A stretch of DNA of 64,000 bases from Linnemannia elongata (Eukaryota > Mortierellomycota > Mortierellomycetes > Mortierellales > Mortierellaceae): contig JAXBDG010000012.1 in NCBI GenBank assembly GCA_036320915.1, positions 918,501 to 982,500 of the forward strand, read 5' to 3'. A program made the translations under genes and the position numbers. The notes beneath the pieces were generated by a model. It ran no database searches. It was not told where the DNA came from and was given only the letters and a program-made list of their open reading frames with translations. Positions 32,701 to 45,400 of the stretch are shown one piece after another (positions within the stretch are counted from its first letter, which is position 1; each line of letters opens with the position of its first letter).

Positions 32701-35305
32701 CGGCCCCGGTAAAGTCGACGTCGTGGGACGGACGGGCCACCCCCTTCACCGAGATTCATCGATGAAAGGCTCTTGCTGATCGCCCCTACTAAATCCGCAT
32801 CAGGAGTTAATCCAACAGAAGGGCGAGTCGAAGGGCACAGCTCTTCCGTCACACTGTCTTCCCGTCCAAAGTAAGTGTCAGCTGGATCCTCTTGGCCATC
32901 TTCATAGTCACCATCGTTCTCGTCGTCCTGGAGGTCGGCAAAATCGACATGGCTCTTGCGTAACGACTGTCCCGAAGATTGAACGGACACCCCCCGACCT
33001 AAGTTGAGTCGAGCGTGGAGCCGCTTGTCGGCAGTATATGGCCTACGCTGTTGGAAAGTGCGCTGTCGTAGCGGATATGCCTTCAGACCTGTAGGCTCAG
33101 TCGGGGCTGGAACGACTGCTTGGGTCTTGATGATCGGCGTCTCCATTGTAGATGCTTCGTCCGCGGCAAACTCCATTGAGGACAGCTCGGTAACATCAGG
33201 CTCCATAACCGTCATAACCGTATCGACAGTAAGCGGCTCGATTTCATCCTCGGCCATGACTGGCGTATTGACCACAAGAGTACCTGCACTCCGCGTCTCA
33301 ACGGATGATGTCCTGGTAACCAGCGTCTCGATTGCTGTCTCCATTTTTGGCGTCAAGATATCCGATGTCGTTTCTGTTGAAAACGCGACTGCAAGCGGTA
33401 CGACCAAAGGAGCCTTGCTGATATAAGGCTCACTTTTGATTACTTGAGAGTGAATCGTGGACAAGTCCTTGACACCGGCCAAATCATCAGCCCTGCACAC
33501 TCTTGAAAGGCTACTTGGTTCAGAGTTCATCGATGGAGGGGCCTGCAATACAGGTTTGTTGGACGCGTCGGACGTGTTAGATATGTTGGATGTGTTGGAC
33601 GTGTTGGACGTATTGGACGTGCTCGCCGTTTTGTTGGGCGTGTCAGGCGTGCTGGTAGTGCAAGCAATAGGCAGAGCTCCAGAGGAATGATTAAAACGAG
33701 GGGCGGCCTGGATACCCCCTTCCATTATCGAAACCCTCCTTCTTTTCAGGCTCTTCAAACGCGGTATCGTGGACGGAATGGACTGGATGGGATCGTATTC
33801 ATCGTTCGATTCTTCTTCAGTCGATGCGGAAATCTCCTAATAAAAAAGTAGGGCGATAGAAACGAGTGAGCGCAGGTTCTTATGTCCCAATATGACGGAT
33901 CGGAGTTGATTACAAAAACATTCAGCAATTAGACCCTTACATCTTGGAAGGCCTGCAGTGAGGTTTCTGCAACAGGAGCTGCATTCACCCGGGTCGGTGG
34001 GACGCGGAGCCGAAGCGGACGAGGACGAGGACAATGTGGAGGATGAGGGTGCTTGTCGACATGAGATGACTTGATACAGATCAACTGCAAAGGACCGACT
34101 CCTCTACGTGGAAGGGATGGCCGCGGGGACATGTGGCTCTCTTCATCTGATTCTGGGACAAAGACGATGGGCGAATTGGTGATGTCTGCCGTCTGTGTCG
34201 GTTGGACAGACATGTTGGTGACTTTCTCAGAATCGGAGGAGTTAACGATATGATCCGTTGTTGTTGTGCTGGATTGAGACTGCAGGTGAGGTGAGGGGCC
34301 ATAGCGTTCCTCCTGGGTGTGAATGACCGTCATCATCTGGGCAGGGGTCATATCCGGAGCTGAACTTGTTGGTGTATGGAATCCTCTGCCCAAGCCCGAG
34401 GATGAGTCCTGTGTAGAGTCAAACGGCGATGGATCCGACGATGAGTCCTTGGAACCGACATTGTTTTGTTTGGCTGTTCCTGCAGGATGAGGTCGGGGTG
34501 GGGGTGGTGGTAGCACATTATGCTTCTGGGATTGAGTGGTCGCAGATGATTTGATGGTGTTGAGGACCTGTTTTCGCCGTGGCTGAACATGCGGTAGTAG
34601 CTCATCCTCTTCTTCGGAACAGGAGGAAATGATAATGAGGTTGGACGGATTTGCAACGAGCCGGGGCAGAGGTGGAGGTGGAGGTCGTACTGGTAATTTT
34701 TCAGCATGAGGTTGGGCGTCTGTAGTCAGCGGTGCGACAGTTGCTTTCAAAGCCGAACGTGCAGGCGAGTGTTCTCGTTTCCCGAAACCCGAGGATGATC
34801 CTGAGGGAACGACCGCATCACGCCGCTTGGTTGTTCTTCTGGCGAGCTGCTGCTGGGGTCTGTACTGTAGTAATTTTCGCTGCCGGTGTTGGATGATCGA
34901 GGATGGGGATGATTTGAAGGCCTTGCGAGATTGCCTTTGCTTTGCTCGGAGCAACGGCTTTGCAGTACTTTCTTCCTCAGAGTCGGAGGAGACGATAATA
35001 CGTCTGGGTGGTTTTTTGCTGAAAGGCTGGTGGGGAGGTGTTGGCGATTCCTGCGCGTGAGAATAAGTGTACGAGGACGTCAAAAAGGACGAGGGAGAGG
35101 AAGAGGAAGAGGAAGAGGACGAGGGAGAGGGAGAGGAAGAGGACAAGGGAGAGGAAGAGGTTGTTGCTTGCAGAGAAGTGGTGTGGTGCTGAGGGAAACT
35201 GTGGGTCTGCTGCCTTGAACCATCCTGGTTGTGATGCTTGATGGGCACCTCTTCCGCGTTAGAGCCTGACTTGGAATTGCGACGGCGAGAGCGGTTTTTT
35301 GCCAT
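26797..35305 (-). CDS. Mms22/Mus7-family DNA repair protein (2663 aa)
   Basis: Six exons on the minus strand join in phase: 35305-33941, 33836-32100, 31994-28769, 28662-27200, 27102-26923 and 26817-26797 (7992 bases). The first 1000 residues are disordered, rich in serine, proline and charged residues. The segment YHVLPMSFYEKNKLSGNLRA and the following basic/acidic stretch resemble the N-terminal region of Mus7/Mms22. The C-terminal 1500 residues form a long helical region (for example LPPIREDVRAYMAESRSRNK and PFIDPARKIDSVLRSAAYIL). In yeasts Mms22/Mus7 works with a cullin (Rtt101-Mms1) ubiquitin ligase at damaged replication forks. The family call rests on overall pattern, not on a catalytic motif. 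An in-frame ATG at 35401 would add 32 residues; I prefer 35305 because of its CCATGG context. The last exon is only 21 bases. Confidence 0.65.
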
Positions 35306-35897
35306 GGACTCGTTGTTGCTGTTGTTGTTCAGGTCTTGAGAGGAGGGGAGTGGGATTTCTAAAAATGAATCGCATCGGGTGGCGAGCGTGTATATTATCA
35401 TTGTAAGGAGAATGAGAATCGTTGATTACATTTGGTGGCGCAAGAGGGAGAAAGAGGTCGAAGCGGATGAGATGGACAGGTTGTGAGTGAGTGCGTGTAA
35501 ACATGTACCTGAAGGCGCCAGAGTAGCTGGGATTCCTGCAAGCAGGAGGGCAGACAGGTGAGAATTGTCTTTGAAAGGAGAACGAGAGCCAGACTCCTTG
35601 ATGGGCTTGCTTCTTGATGGGGTCGAGTGCACGACTTCAACGAAGCAAGTAAGGCAAGTAATAGCTCAAGTAGGCGGGAAAGAGTTACGGACAGAGGCTG
35701 CAAGACACGAAGGTAAGAAGGTAAAGAACGAATAAAGGTGGACATGTGACCTGCAGGCTGTACGCGTCGGATCACAGCCCTTAAGTGTGCCTTTTGTTTA
35801 CTCTTTTTAGCCACTTTGCCCTCTTCCTTTCCTCACCCTCCTCACGCACCCTCTCTTTCTCTCCATACTGCACCTCCTGATTGGTTGTCCTCCCAAT
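35306..35897. promoter_or_regulatory. bidirectional promoter region between two large genes
   Basis: Less than 600 bases separate the divergent Mms22-like and LRR-type genes. The stretch just before the plus-strand start is pyrimidine-rich. A minus frame starting MAKKSKQKAHLRAVIRR at about 35814 might be an upstream leader exon, but I could not connect it in phase. Confidence 0.45.
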
Positions 35898-38800
35898 ATG
35901 CAGCACGAACAGGCATCACAAACGTCAATCACCACCGCCTACATCCGCGACCCCTGCACCACAGGCGTCTTCCAGACCTTCCGAAACGGACTCGATGTCG
36001 TCCGCATGGAGGCCGTCCTCCACCCCGTCACTGGAACCTTCGTTGTCCTCTGGAGTGACATCAAGGTCTGTTTCCCCGGCCTGACTCGACTCCAGAACAA
36101 GGATATCTATGTTCCCCTCATCCGCGGCCCCAGTGCTTATCGGTACGTCACCATTTTAGTACGTAACAATAATGACCATGTTGACCAGAAAGGTTGACAC
36201 CAAACACATTTTTACCCATTGGACAATAGAGTGATCCCTCTTGGTATTCAGCATCAACCTGGAGTCATCATCGATGTGATTTATGACTCGACCGCCCCAA
36301 AGTTGGTCAAGATCAGGTGTAACAAGAAACACCTTGAGCCTGCGCCTTCCGAAGCCGTGTTTTCTGCTGCCGTTACGGCTGTCGATCCTGCCCCGGTAAT
36401 GGCCCGACCCGTCCACCCCAGCCTCCTGCCAGCGACGACTCTCGTTAGGCCCCATGTTATCAAGTCGTCACCCTCGGAGGACACTATCAGGGCAATCGAC
36501 CTGGCCACCAAACCCACCGGACTTTCAACTTCCAGCATCCATTCACAACCCCTACCAGTCCACAACTCACCCAGCTCGGTACCATCCATCAAAGCAATCT
36601 CCAAGCCTACTAGCGAGGCCTTATCCGTCGTGAACTCGAACTCGGATTCGGACTCGTCTGAGGAGGACTACATCCCTCCCTCTTGCCATTCCAAATCACC
36701 CCCAAAGGAAATCGATCCAGCCGTCATCAAGAAGTTTGTCAATGCCGCCAATAGCTCCGCTGCAGCAAACCGCAATCTCAGCGCCCACCTTTCAGACTTT
36801 GGCAATAGGCTACAAAAGTTCAACCCTTCCCAACCAGACGATATCCACAGTTTCATACCTCAGCCAGAGCAGTGTCCTAGACCAGCAGTCTCCCAATCCA
36901 AAGACGGAGTCGAGTTTTCTAACACATCCGTCGTAGCCCTCGGAGCAGTGAAAGAGAACCTTCCTGTCTTTCTTCAGCCTACAAGCGCCAATCTCGACAG
37001 CAAGGTGGGTTCCACCTTTTCCGTACAGAGTGCCACGCTAAACATCTCTGCCGACTGTGTTAACGGGAGCAGTGACGGAAGCGCCTCCCTCTCCAAGATC
37101 TCGACTCAAATCAAGAAACGAAAGGGGCGTGCCTTGAGGCGGAGCAAGGGATCCCAGAACGCGGAACAAGACCCTGCATCGATTCAGCTGATGAGCACCT
37201 TGTGCACGCAGCAACTAGTCCTCCCAGACAATACATTCCGCGACAAACCGACCGACAAGTCATCGTTTCCCTCCTCTGCCTCCTCTGCCTCCTATACCAT
37301 CCCGTCGTCTACCTCCTCTCCTGCCAGCTCCAGCAGCAACTTCACTATCCACGACATAGTCACTCGTCGCGCCAGGGACATTATGACTGCGCGCTACGAC
37401 TGGCTGGACAGCCCTTGTTCGAGGCTCTTCGTCATTCTTCCCCGCAAGGATAACATTCGCTCGGTGACGGAGGTCAAAGCCATGGCCTGGCAAGACTTTG
37501 ACGTCCATTTCCTTTGCGACTGCATGGACATCCCTGGAGCCGGTGTTGATGTGAATGGGCTCTTCAAGGACTCGGATAGGGACGGAACAGGAGCGTTCAT
37601 TCCACCGTCGGTCATTTCGGAAGATGGAGTGGAAATTGAGCCAATCCGTTACACAGGCCATAGCTACATCCCCCATCTTGATCTCCGCGAATCTGCCGAC
37701 CTTTCTTTGCAAAAGGATTGCTCGGCGCTAGCTCCATACCTTATGGCTGTCCTGGAGATGCTCGAATATGGTGTCGTAATTGACGGAAAGACCAAGATAA
37801 TGCCCTTGAAGAACTTGGAGGAGCGTAAGAAGGTCATGTACTCGATTGCCTTCTTGGTAGAACACGGAGTCGAGTCGAGTTATCAGCTTTACGCCAAGCG
37901 TCTTTCGTCTCTGCACGACGTGGAACCCATTCCGCCTCTGAAGCCATCCCAGTTGTCAGACTTTTACCATCACAGGATCTCTGTCGAGGAGCCTCTCGGT
38001 ACGAGGATCCCTTTCCGGACGCCTGACGGTGATGTTCGATGGGTCTGCAGTACGCATTGGAACCAGTTGACTGTCTGGGATCTGATCTCGCGTGCGTTCG
38101 ACTTTTCTAAAAACCTCGACTCTGCCCGCTCTGCCTTCCACATGAACCTTGGAGCCTTTGTCGTCACGCTTAAAACAAGAGAGAGAGCTCGAGAGCTTTA
38201 TGAGCTTGCAGGTCTCATGAAGTCAACGGTCGTTATTTCCTTTTTCCTGGACTGGCATCTCACGACCGAGGATGCACGTGAGTTGGAGACTGTCCCCTCC
38301 AGACTGCATGCTTCCTGTGTCAAGATTCAAGTGCGACAGTCAGAAGGCCATTGCAATGACGGTGCTTTCCATTCAGGATTCGACCATAGTCATTTCAAGG
38401 TCGTCCTGGAGGCCCTCAAGAACAGGCAGATCGAAGCCTTCTCGATCGAGAAGAGGGTACCAGCCGACATCGCTGATCCTACCAATTACCTGCAATCGTT
38501 CAAGAGCGCCGTGTGTCTGGACCCAGTTTTGGCTCGGTTCTGTCGTGAGCAGGTGTCGGGCAAGGTCCAGCTTGGTTTGCTCGTCGCGAATCTGGACAGA
38601 GCCGTAAGTCGGGTGCGCAAGTGCCTCCTCGGGTTTCACTCGCTGTCCAAGCTAACGTTGGAGTCGTCGGATCTGGACCATCTCAACATTGATTTCAACA
38701 CTGACGATGTCGCGGAGGATGAAGTGGAGGACACGGACTATATGGAGCAGAGCGATGTCGAATACTTCAACAAACGGTCGAGTGACGCCATCACAATGAG

Positions 38801-39884
38801 GACTTATCATTCTGCTGGCATATCGCTTCTTCGTTCGACCGCCCTCAAGGACATCAGAATTCGCATCTCGTTTCCAGAGGATGGGCCACGAATCCGAGAG
38901 ATGATCAAGAACAACCGCCGGCTGAGCCGGGTTGAGCTTTGTATCGACACCGAGGATGATCCTTGCCAGGTATTTGAGTCCTTCAAGGCGCTAATGGCCA
39001 ACCACCCGAGCCTGGTATCGTTCCGGCTTTGTAAGGACTGGGGCGAGAACGACAAGTCGAGCTTCATCTGGCACGACGTATCGGACAGGACCAAGATGAC
39101 GCTGTCAATCCAGAGTTACGCCAAGGACAAGATTGGACCGTTGATTCAAAAATTTGGATCATGCCTGTTGCAGCTGTACATTCACGGCATAAACGAGCAG
39201 GACTCTGCCATCTTGGAGAAGGTTACGGGATCACGGAGGGGACTCAAGTTGGTGTCGATCACGTTAGTCGACGCCTGTTTGCTCGACGAGCCGGCGTTGG
39301 ACGACCTGGCCAAGGTTGTGATGAGACTGAACTTGGAGCAATTATCGATCATGGGCATGGTGACGGCTCGGAATGCTGGTCAGCTGGCGGATTTCATGAA
39401 GGTTGTGGCAGCAAAGATCACAGAGATCGATCTGTTTGGGGAACATGTCAAGGGGATTATGATAGAGCTCGGCAAGCGGCTGCCGTACATGACATCGATG
39501 GAACAGCTGGTTAATTTGAAACTTACTGGACCGTTCTATGCGACGACCGAGGATCTGACATGGATGCGGACGTTGTTTAAGAAGGCGACTCCTTTGAGTA
39601 CGTTTGAGCTGCAGAGAGTGAATTTGAGCCACCAGGGATGGATGACGCTTGCGAATGAGATTGATTTTGGACGTTTGAAGTACTTCCGAATCGGTCCTGA
39701 GGTGTCGCTCAAGCCGGAGGCTATTGCGACATTTACGAGCAAGGTTCCCGAGAACTCTGAGCTGGAAAATTTTCACTTGGACACGGATGGGATGAAGGAG
39801 GTGCATTGCTTGTCGTACAAGGCGGCGCTTCTGCCCAAGTTGCGCAAGAAGACGGCGGTCGTTAGCGTAGGGCGGTACTTTTAA
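35898..39884 (+). CDS. large protein with Mortierella-type N-terminal domain and leucine-rich C-terminal half (1299 aa)
   Basis: Two exons, 35898-36142 and 36230-39884, join in phase over an 87-base intron. Residues 1-100 form a compact domain (TAYIRDPCTTGVFQTFRNGL, VLWSDIKVCFPGLTRLQNKD). Residues 100-480 are disordered and serine/proline-rich, with a basic KKRKGRALRRSKG patch. The middle contains SRLFVILPRKD and DFDVHFLCDCMDIPG followed by YLMAVLEMLEYGVVI. This arrangement recalls a family expanded in Mortierella-like fungi, where such a module precedes leucine-rich or repeat domains. The C-terminal 450 residues show an irregular leucine-rich (RNI-like) pattern, such as LSKLTLESSDLDHLNIDFN and LKLTGPFY. 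Possible roles in protein recognition are inference; no enzymatic motif is visible. Confidence 0.7.
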
Positions 39885-40017
39885 TCTTTTTTCCCACCTT
39901 CTTTTCTCTCCCTTTCCTCTCACCCTTTCTCTTTGTCTGTCTTCGCTCTTTTGTTTTGTTATTTAGCTAAATAAACGTTACTGCTGTTGTATTTAATGCA
40001 TTTATTATATGTTGTGA

Positions 40018-41469
40018 TTACCGGTCCAGTCGATCAAGCACTTTGGAGTCTCCGCCCTCTGGAGCCAAACGCCTCCTGGAGAGCTCAATGGAGGTGTCGG
40101 TAGTGGCCCCGTCGATGAAGTCGTTCATCACTACAATAGTTTTCTCTGCCTGCAGTCGTTCGAGGGCGTTTGCACGGATCCACGGCAGCGTCTGGGAGTC
40201 GAGGTGAGCTTTGGTCGATGTTAAGCACGATGTTGCTGCATGAGCCGAGAGAACTGAGTAGACAAGGACCTCCTTGATTGATTGAGAAGTCGCCTGGCAT
40301 TGGAGGATAGTCAAATCGGTTCCCTGTTGACCCTCAGTGTTCATGGATTCGAATCTTGCAATAATGGTGTCTGGAGAAAGGGTTGCATAATCCTTAGCAT
40401 TCCAGGAATCGTACTTTTCAGCATCGACAATACAGATGAGCCGCGTGCCGCTTTGACGGAGACCATCGATAGACTGTGAGAAGCACTCGCGGCCCCCCCA
40501 TTGTAGGCGACATTGCGTGGCCTGACCGCAAGCCTCGTCTAGCATGTTCTCAATGACTTGTTGGGAAGGCCTCTCGCATTTGGACACAACGCCATCCCAT
40601 CGGATATGGACGACTACAAACTCGGTGGGATTGCCGTCCAGGAATGCAGCTTGCTGCGATAGGAATTCGTCAAAAGCTAAGCCGGGGATACAAGAGTGTT
40701 GGAAATAGTACTTGTCGGGCAAAGAAGAAACCTTGCGGATGATGGGGAGCAGCTTGGCGGGACGGAACTCGAAATAGCGCGCACCCAAGTGGAGCATCAG
40801 TGGGATCTCCTTCTTTTGGGTGATGGCAACACCATAGACGATGTTGGGCAGTCGGCGAAGGAGGATATGGTCTGGAAGATGTTGAAAGAACCGCAGGCAG
40901 GGGAGGTATTCTTTCATATCGGAGAGAACGTCCATATTGGCGGCTGTAAAAAATGCATCGCAGGCTGCCATGCTGTTCATGCCATTGTCGTGAGGGGCTG
41001 CCAGGACAAACCGCGAGAAGGGTTTCTGAGCTGCAGGCGATCCGGGTGGAGCAACAGCGCCCATCCAGGTGATATTATCCTTGGAGCAGATAGTAACATA
41101 ACACTGGTGGCGGTTGGGAAGGCCGACGTCTCCCGGACCCGCGACATAGAATCCATAGGTAATGATGGCGTTCTCAGTGAGGATGGGAGCAAAGTCGACT
41201 GTTGCTGTCATGGTTCCACCAGAGAGTTTTCCTGTCAGACTGTTGATGTCGTTGTAGGCGCTGGTGATAGCTTCGCCGTGGAAGAGAACGGACCATCGGA
41301 ATCGACCGACAAAGTGAGGACCGGGAATATTGGACGAATCAATCTCGAGGTGCTTGGGCGTGAAGTTGTCGGCAGCGGTATTGAGAATGGAAGCTGCGGG
41401 GACGGTGAACTCGACCTCGTAGCCGTCGACGGAGATGTAACTGTAGACGGATACGCCCTTGCTTGGCAT
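40018..41469 (-). CDS. PLC-like phosphodiesterase (TIM-barrel, PI-PLC X-type), 483 aa
   Basis: The intronless frame starts at the ATG at 41469 (MPSKGVSVYS); an upstream non-ATG extension is unlikely. Residues 1-150 look like a beta-sandwich domain. The barrel follows with FVLAAPHDNGMNSM, giving a histidine at the usual first catalytic position, then LHLGARYFEFRPAKL. Next come YYFQHSCIPGLAFDEFL with the second histidine, and NPTEFVVVHIRWDGV, the order seen in PI-PLC X-like phosphodiesterases. There is no EF-hand, Y or C2 domain, so it resembles the bacterial/fungal single-domain type rather than eukaryotic PLC-delta. No signal peptide is visible, which suggests a cytosolic location. Its substrate is unknown. 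It is convergent with the LRR-type gene, 133 bases away. Confidence 0.75.
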   Translation of the reverse strand: MPSKGVSVYSYISVDGYEVEFTVPAASILNTAADNFTPKHLEIDSSNIPGPHFVGRFRWSVLFHGEAITSAYNDINSLTGKLSGGTMTATVDFAPILTENAIITYGFYVAGPGDVGLPNRHQCYVTICSKDNITWMGAVAPPGSPAAQKPFSRFVLAAPHDNGMNSMAACDAFFTAANMDVLSDMKEYLPCLRFFQHLPDHILLRRLPNIVYGVAITQKKEIPLMLHLGARYFEFRPAKLLPIIRKVSSLPDKYYFQHSCIPGLAFDEFLSQQAAFLDGNPTEFVVVHIRWDGVVSKCERPSQQVIENMLDEACGQATQCRLQWGGRECFSQSIDGLRQSGTRLICIVDAEKYDSWNAKDYATLSPDTIIARFESMNTEGQQGTDLTILQCQATSQSIKEVLVYSVLSAHAATSCLTSTKAHLDSQTLPWIRANALERLQAEKTIVVMNDFIDGATTDTSIELSRRRLAPEGGDSKVLDRLDR

Positions 41470-42462
41470 CTTTTTTAAATATGTGTGAGGTGTGGGAAGG
41501 CGAGTGGAAAGTGGAGAGGACAAGGAAAGAGTCCGGTTGTCGACCTAGGAGATGGAGAGAGGAGAGGGATTAGGCGCGGGCGGATATGTTGCCCGGCTAT
41601 TTATGTGCAGAGGACCGGAACTGACACGAAAAGATGATCCGCACCCCTGTTTCGCGCCCAAAGTCAGCACTCCATCAAACAATTATTAAAGCAAATTGAC
41701 TGTGTACCAAACATACGGTATGCGTGTCCATTGCTCAGACTGTACCATATTAGGCAAGAATGGGCCACGCTCCTTTTTCTGGAACTTTATCCGTTCCATA
41801 AGATCCCTCTCGCTGCCTATTAAGAGCTCTTCCCAAGTGAGATCCCGATCAACATTAACCTGGCGCTTGCTTTCCGAGCATTAGAGAGGCTACAGCGTAC
41901 AACTGTGTTATGCAAGATAAAGAAGTCCATGATTCATGTCAAGGAGACTAGGTGAGGGAAGGTTGAGAGAGGGGCTGTAAAAAAATTGAGCATACTAAAG
42001 TCCTTCACAACATTTTTCTTTTTATGTCTTAACATTGTCCTTCTATTTTTGTCGCCTTGAACGGTTCTCCATAGTATTTTCCTCTCGTTGTCCTCGATTT
42101 AAAGTTTAGTTGCCACGAGTTGTGTTAAACATTGCCCTCTACTCATCGTTGCCCTCTACTGACCAATGCCCACCTCTTCCCCTTCCCCCTCTCCCAGCCA
42201 GCTCCGGGCCGTGGCAACACTGTCAACGGGACCTGCATGGCACCTTGCTAGACGCATTATCCGATGCGTGGTTTTGTATGGATCATAGCAAAAGTGAAGA
42301 GGCACGCAAAAACAAATGGTGTTTTGATGGAGAGGTAGGGGAGGTGAAAAAAAAAACAAATGCGTCCCATTGGCACTTGGCAGCCGGAGACGCTTACAAT
42401 AGAATAGATTTTAATGTTGTGGAAATACAAAGAGGAGAGGATAACAAGACAAATGAAAACAT
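41470..42462. other. intergenic: promoter of the PLC-like gene and 3' flank of LeuRS
   Basis: No gene is supported. The LeuRS stop at 42463 is followed on the minus strand by AT-rich sequence; the short plus frame at 42110-42466 lacks coding character. Confidence 0.5.
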
Positions 42463-45400
42463 CTAGACGGTAATGTTCTTGACAACAAAAGTAGGCTGGC
42501 CAGGTACAGACTGCTCAGCAGCACGGACATAGTCCTCTTGATCGGCATCGCCCTCCGTCACAGCGACTACCTCGTCTGACTTGACCAATGTCAACGTCTG
42601 ATAACCCAGCACCTTGCGCAAGTACTCAGACCGCTCCTTCAACAATTCGGGTTCATCGAATGGCAACGCCCGGCTAAAGACAGAAGACCCCTGATGCTCG
42701 ACCTTCTTCTTCAAGTCGTGGAGGAAAGGCATCACCTTCTTGTCCTTCATCAGACCCTTGGCCGCCAACTCCTTCTTGACCTTGTCGTCATCAAACAACT
42801 TGCCGTCCTTGTTCTCGGGCTGATAGGCTCCCTGCAAGACAGCAATCGAGGCCTCCTGCCACTCGGGGAACTTGGCCGCCAACAAGATCGTGATCTTCTT
42901 GGGCTTCATGGGGTCGAATGCATCGGTCTTGCCCTTCTTCTTCTTCTTGTTGGCCTGGGTCTCGGCAGCGCGGACGTTGGCGAGCTGACGGCGCAAGTAG
43001 TCCATCTCCTGCAAGACCTTCTCATCCACAGGGCCTGCCTTAGGCCAGCGAGCATTGACAATCAGGCCCTCCTTGCCCAACACAGTGCCCCAGACGTACT
43101 CGGACCAATGTGTGACGATAGGTGAGATGACCAACGTCTGGACCTCGAGGTAGCGCATGAACAGCTCCTTGTTCATAGGAATGTCCATAAGCGCACAGGC
43201 CTCTCTGTAAAAGTCACGGGCAGCTGTCAACTCGTAAAATCCAGACTTGACGGCCTCGCGGTAAAAGGTGGCTTCGTAGTCAGCCTCGGCCTGGTTGATC
43301 AGTTTGTTCATCTGACTTTCAAAGACGCGGTCGTAAAAGTTGTACTCATCACGACCGGTGGTTCTCATCTGGTCCTTCTGGGTCAAGGTCTCCTGAATCC
43401 ACTCCAACAAAGTATGCAGCTTCAAAATAGCAGCGTTGGCAGTGCTATCCTCAAAGTTGGCATCCTCTCCACTATCTCCAGCATCAGCCAAGGCCAGGCG
43501 GGTGGCATCAGCTCCGTACTTGTCGGCGGCCTCGGCAAGACCCAAAAAGTTTCCGAGCGATTTGGACATCTTCTCACCGTTCATCATCAAGTGTCCGTTG
43601 GCACGGATGCTGCGGGGCCAGTACTTCTTGGGGAAAAGGGCGACGTGGTTGTAAATGGCGAAAGTCAAATGGTTGGGGATCAACTCCTTGCCCGAGGTAC
43701 GGACGTCCAAAGGGTAAAAGTACTCGAACTCGCGACGCAACTTGTCCAACGAAGCCTTGGGGATATCGGTGTCGGTGGGAAGGGGTCCGTCGGCAAGAAT
43801 GTACTCGAAGGCTTGATCAGTCATCTGCTCGGCCTTGATACCCAGGGGACCAGGAACAGAGCCATCAATCGAACCACCTTGAAGCAAAGCGGCAATGGTG
43901 TAGTAGGCCATGTAGATGGTGGAATCTGAGAGCGACTCGACCAAAAAGTTGTGATCCCAGGGCAGGCGAGTTCCCAAGCCGTACGAGCGGGCGCAGGCCC
44001 ACTGGTTCAACCAAGCCAAGTTCTTCTGGAAGGCATGACGGGTCTCGTCCGTGTAAACGTTCATGCCGGCCAAACACTCCTCGGCCAACTTGCGCCACTC
44101 AGTCTCACCGTAGTCCAAGTACCACTGATCCATCAGGGCAACAACGCACTCCTCGCCACTACGGGACATGACCAAATTCTCGGGCTCATTGTAGGGAACA
44201 GCCTGGTTGGCGTCGATTAACATCTGACGAATCAAGGGCTTAGCCTCCTGGACGGGCTTGCCGGTGTGCTCGCCAATGACCATGACTCCGTTATAGAATC
44301 CATCCTTGTAAACGGCCTCCTTGGCCAAAGCCAACTGGGTCTTGTCCTTCTGAGAATTGATCTTCATTTGGGCGCAGACAGTGGGTGCAGCAAGGTTTCC
44401 GTAAGCGGGGGTGTTGATAATGGGGATGGGCTCGTACGAGGCAATCCACTCTGGCTGGATCTTGTAGTAGTCGGGCTTCTTCTTCAAGTCCATGACGGCG
44501 GCGTAGTCATCAGGCGAATCCGAAGGGACGGAGGTGACAACACCGGTACCCTTGGTGGCGAGGACACCGTCCATAGGCAAAACGTACACAGAGGGGTATG
44601 AGCTAAGAGGGGCCTGGATCTGAGTACCGATCAATTGGCGACCGACAAAATCGGCCACCTTGACAACCTCTCCGTTCGAAGGCGACAAGTTCTGGAAAGC
44701 CATGTTGCGGGCAGCACGCTCGGTCATCAAGAACAACTCATCGGCATTGCGAGTCTTAAAGATTCCGTACTTGAGATCGACACCGACAAAGCAGTTGGTT
44801 TGGCCGTACATGGTTTCTGGGCGGAGAGTGGCAGCGACCATGAAGATCTTCTTGCCCTGGAGCTCCTTGTTGGCAGCGACAATGGCCTGGGCCTCGGGAG
44901 CAAACTCCAGGACCTTGAGCTTGATACAGGTATAGTCCTGGGGTCCTACACCCTCTCCGCTCTGACGATCATGATCCATGCAGGGCTGACCGTCTTTGGG
45001 CGAGTAGATGGTGTAACGCTCGCCGAACTTGACCTTGTCCAAAGCCTTCAGCTTGTTAAACTGCCAGCGAATAAAGGCGTCGTAGAAGGGGTTGGCGTCG
45101 GTGGTGATGAACGAGCGACGGGTATCAATCTTGTAGCCAATCTTCTTGCAGTCGTCCTGTTATTGTGACGCGTTATGTTGTTATGACGAGTGTTGTCGAA
45201 GAAAACGGGGATATTATAGTTAGAGAGTGCCCTGACTGACTAACAATAAAAAGAAAGGGGTAGAGTAAACACGAAGTGGGCACTGCGAATACAATTACGA
45301 CTTACGGTGGCGATGGGCGGGAAGTAGGTCAACCAGTGCTGGGGGTCGGCAAACTTGTAAATCTCCTGGCGCGGAACACCAATCTGCTCCATAATCTGGA

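Noticed and set aside
40696..41478. 260-residue plus-strand frame opposite the PLC-like gene
   Set aside because: Antisense shadow of a well-supported gene with no domain of its own.
43414..45168. Several long plus-strand frames opposite LeuRS
   Set aside because: Antisense shadows created by strong codon bias of the synthetase.
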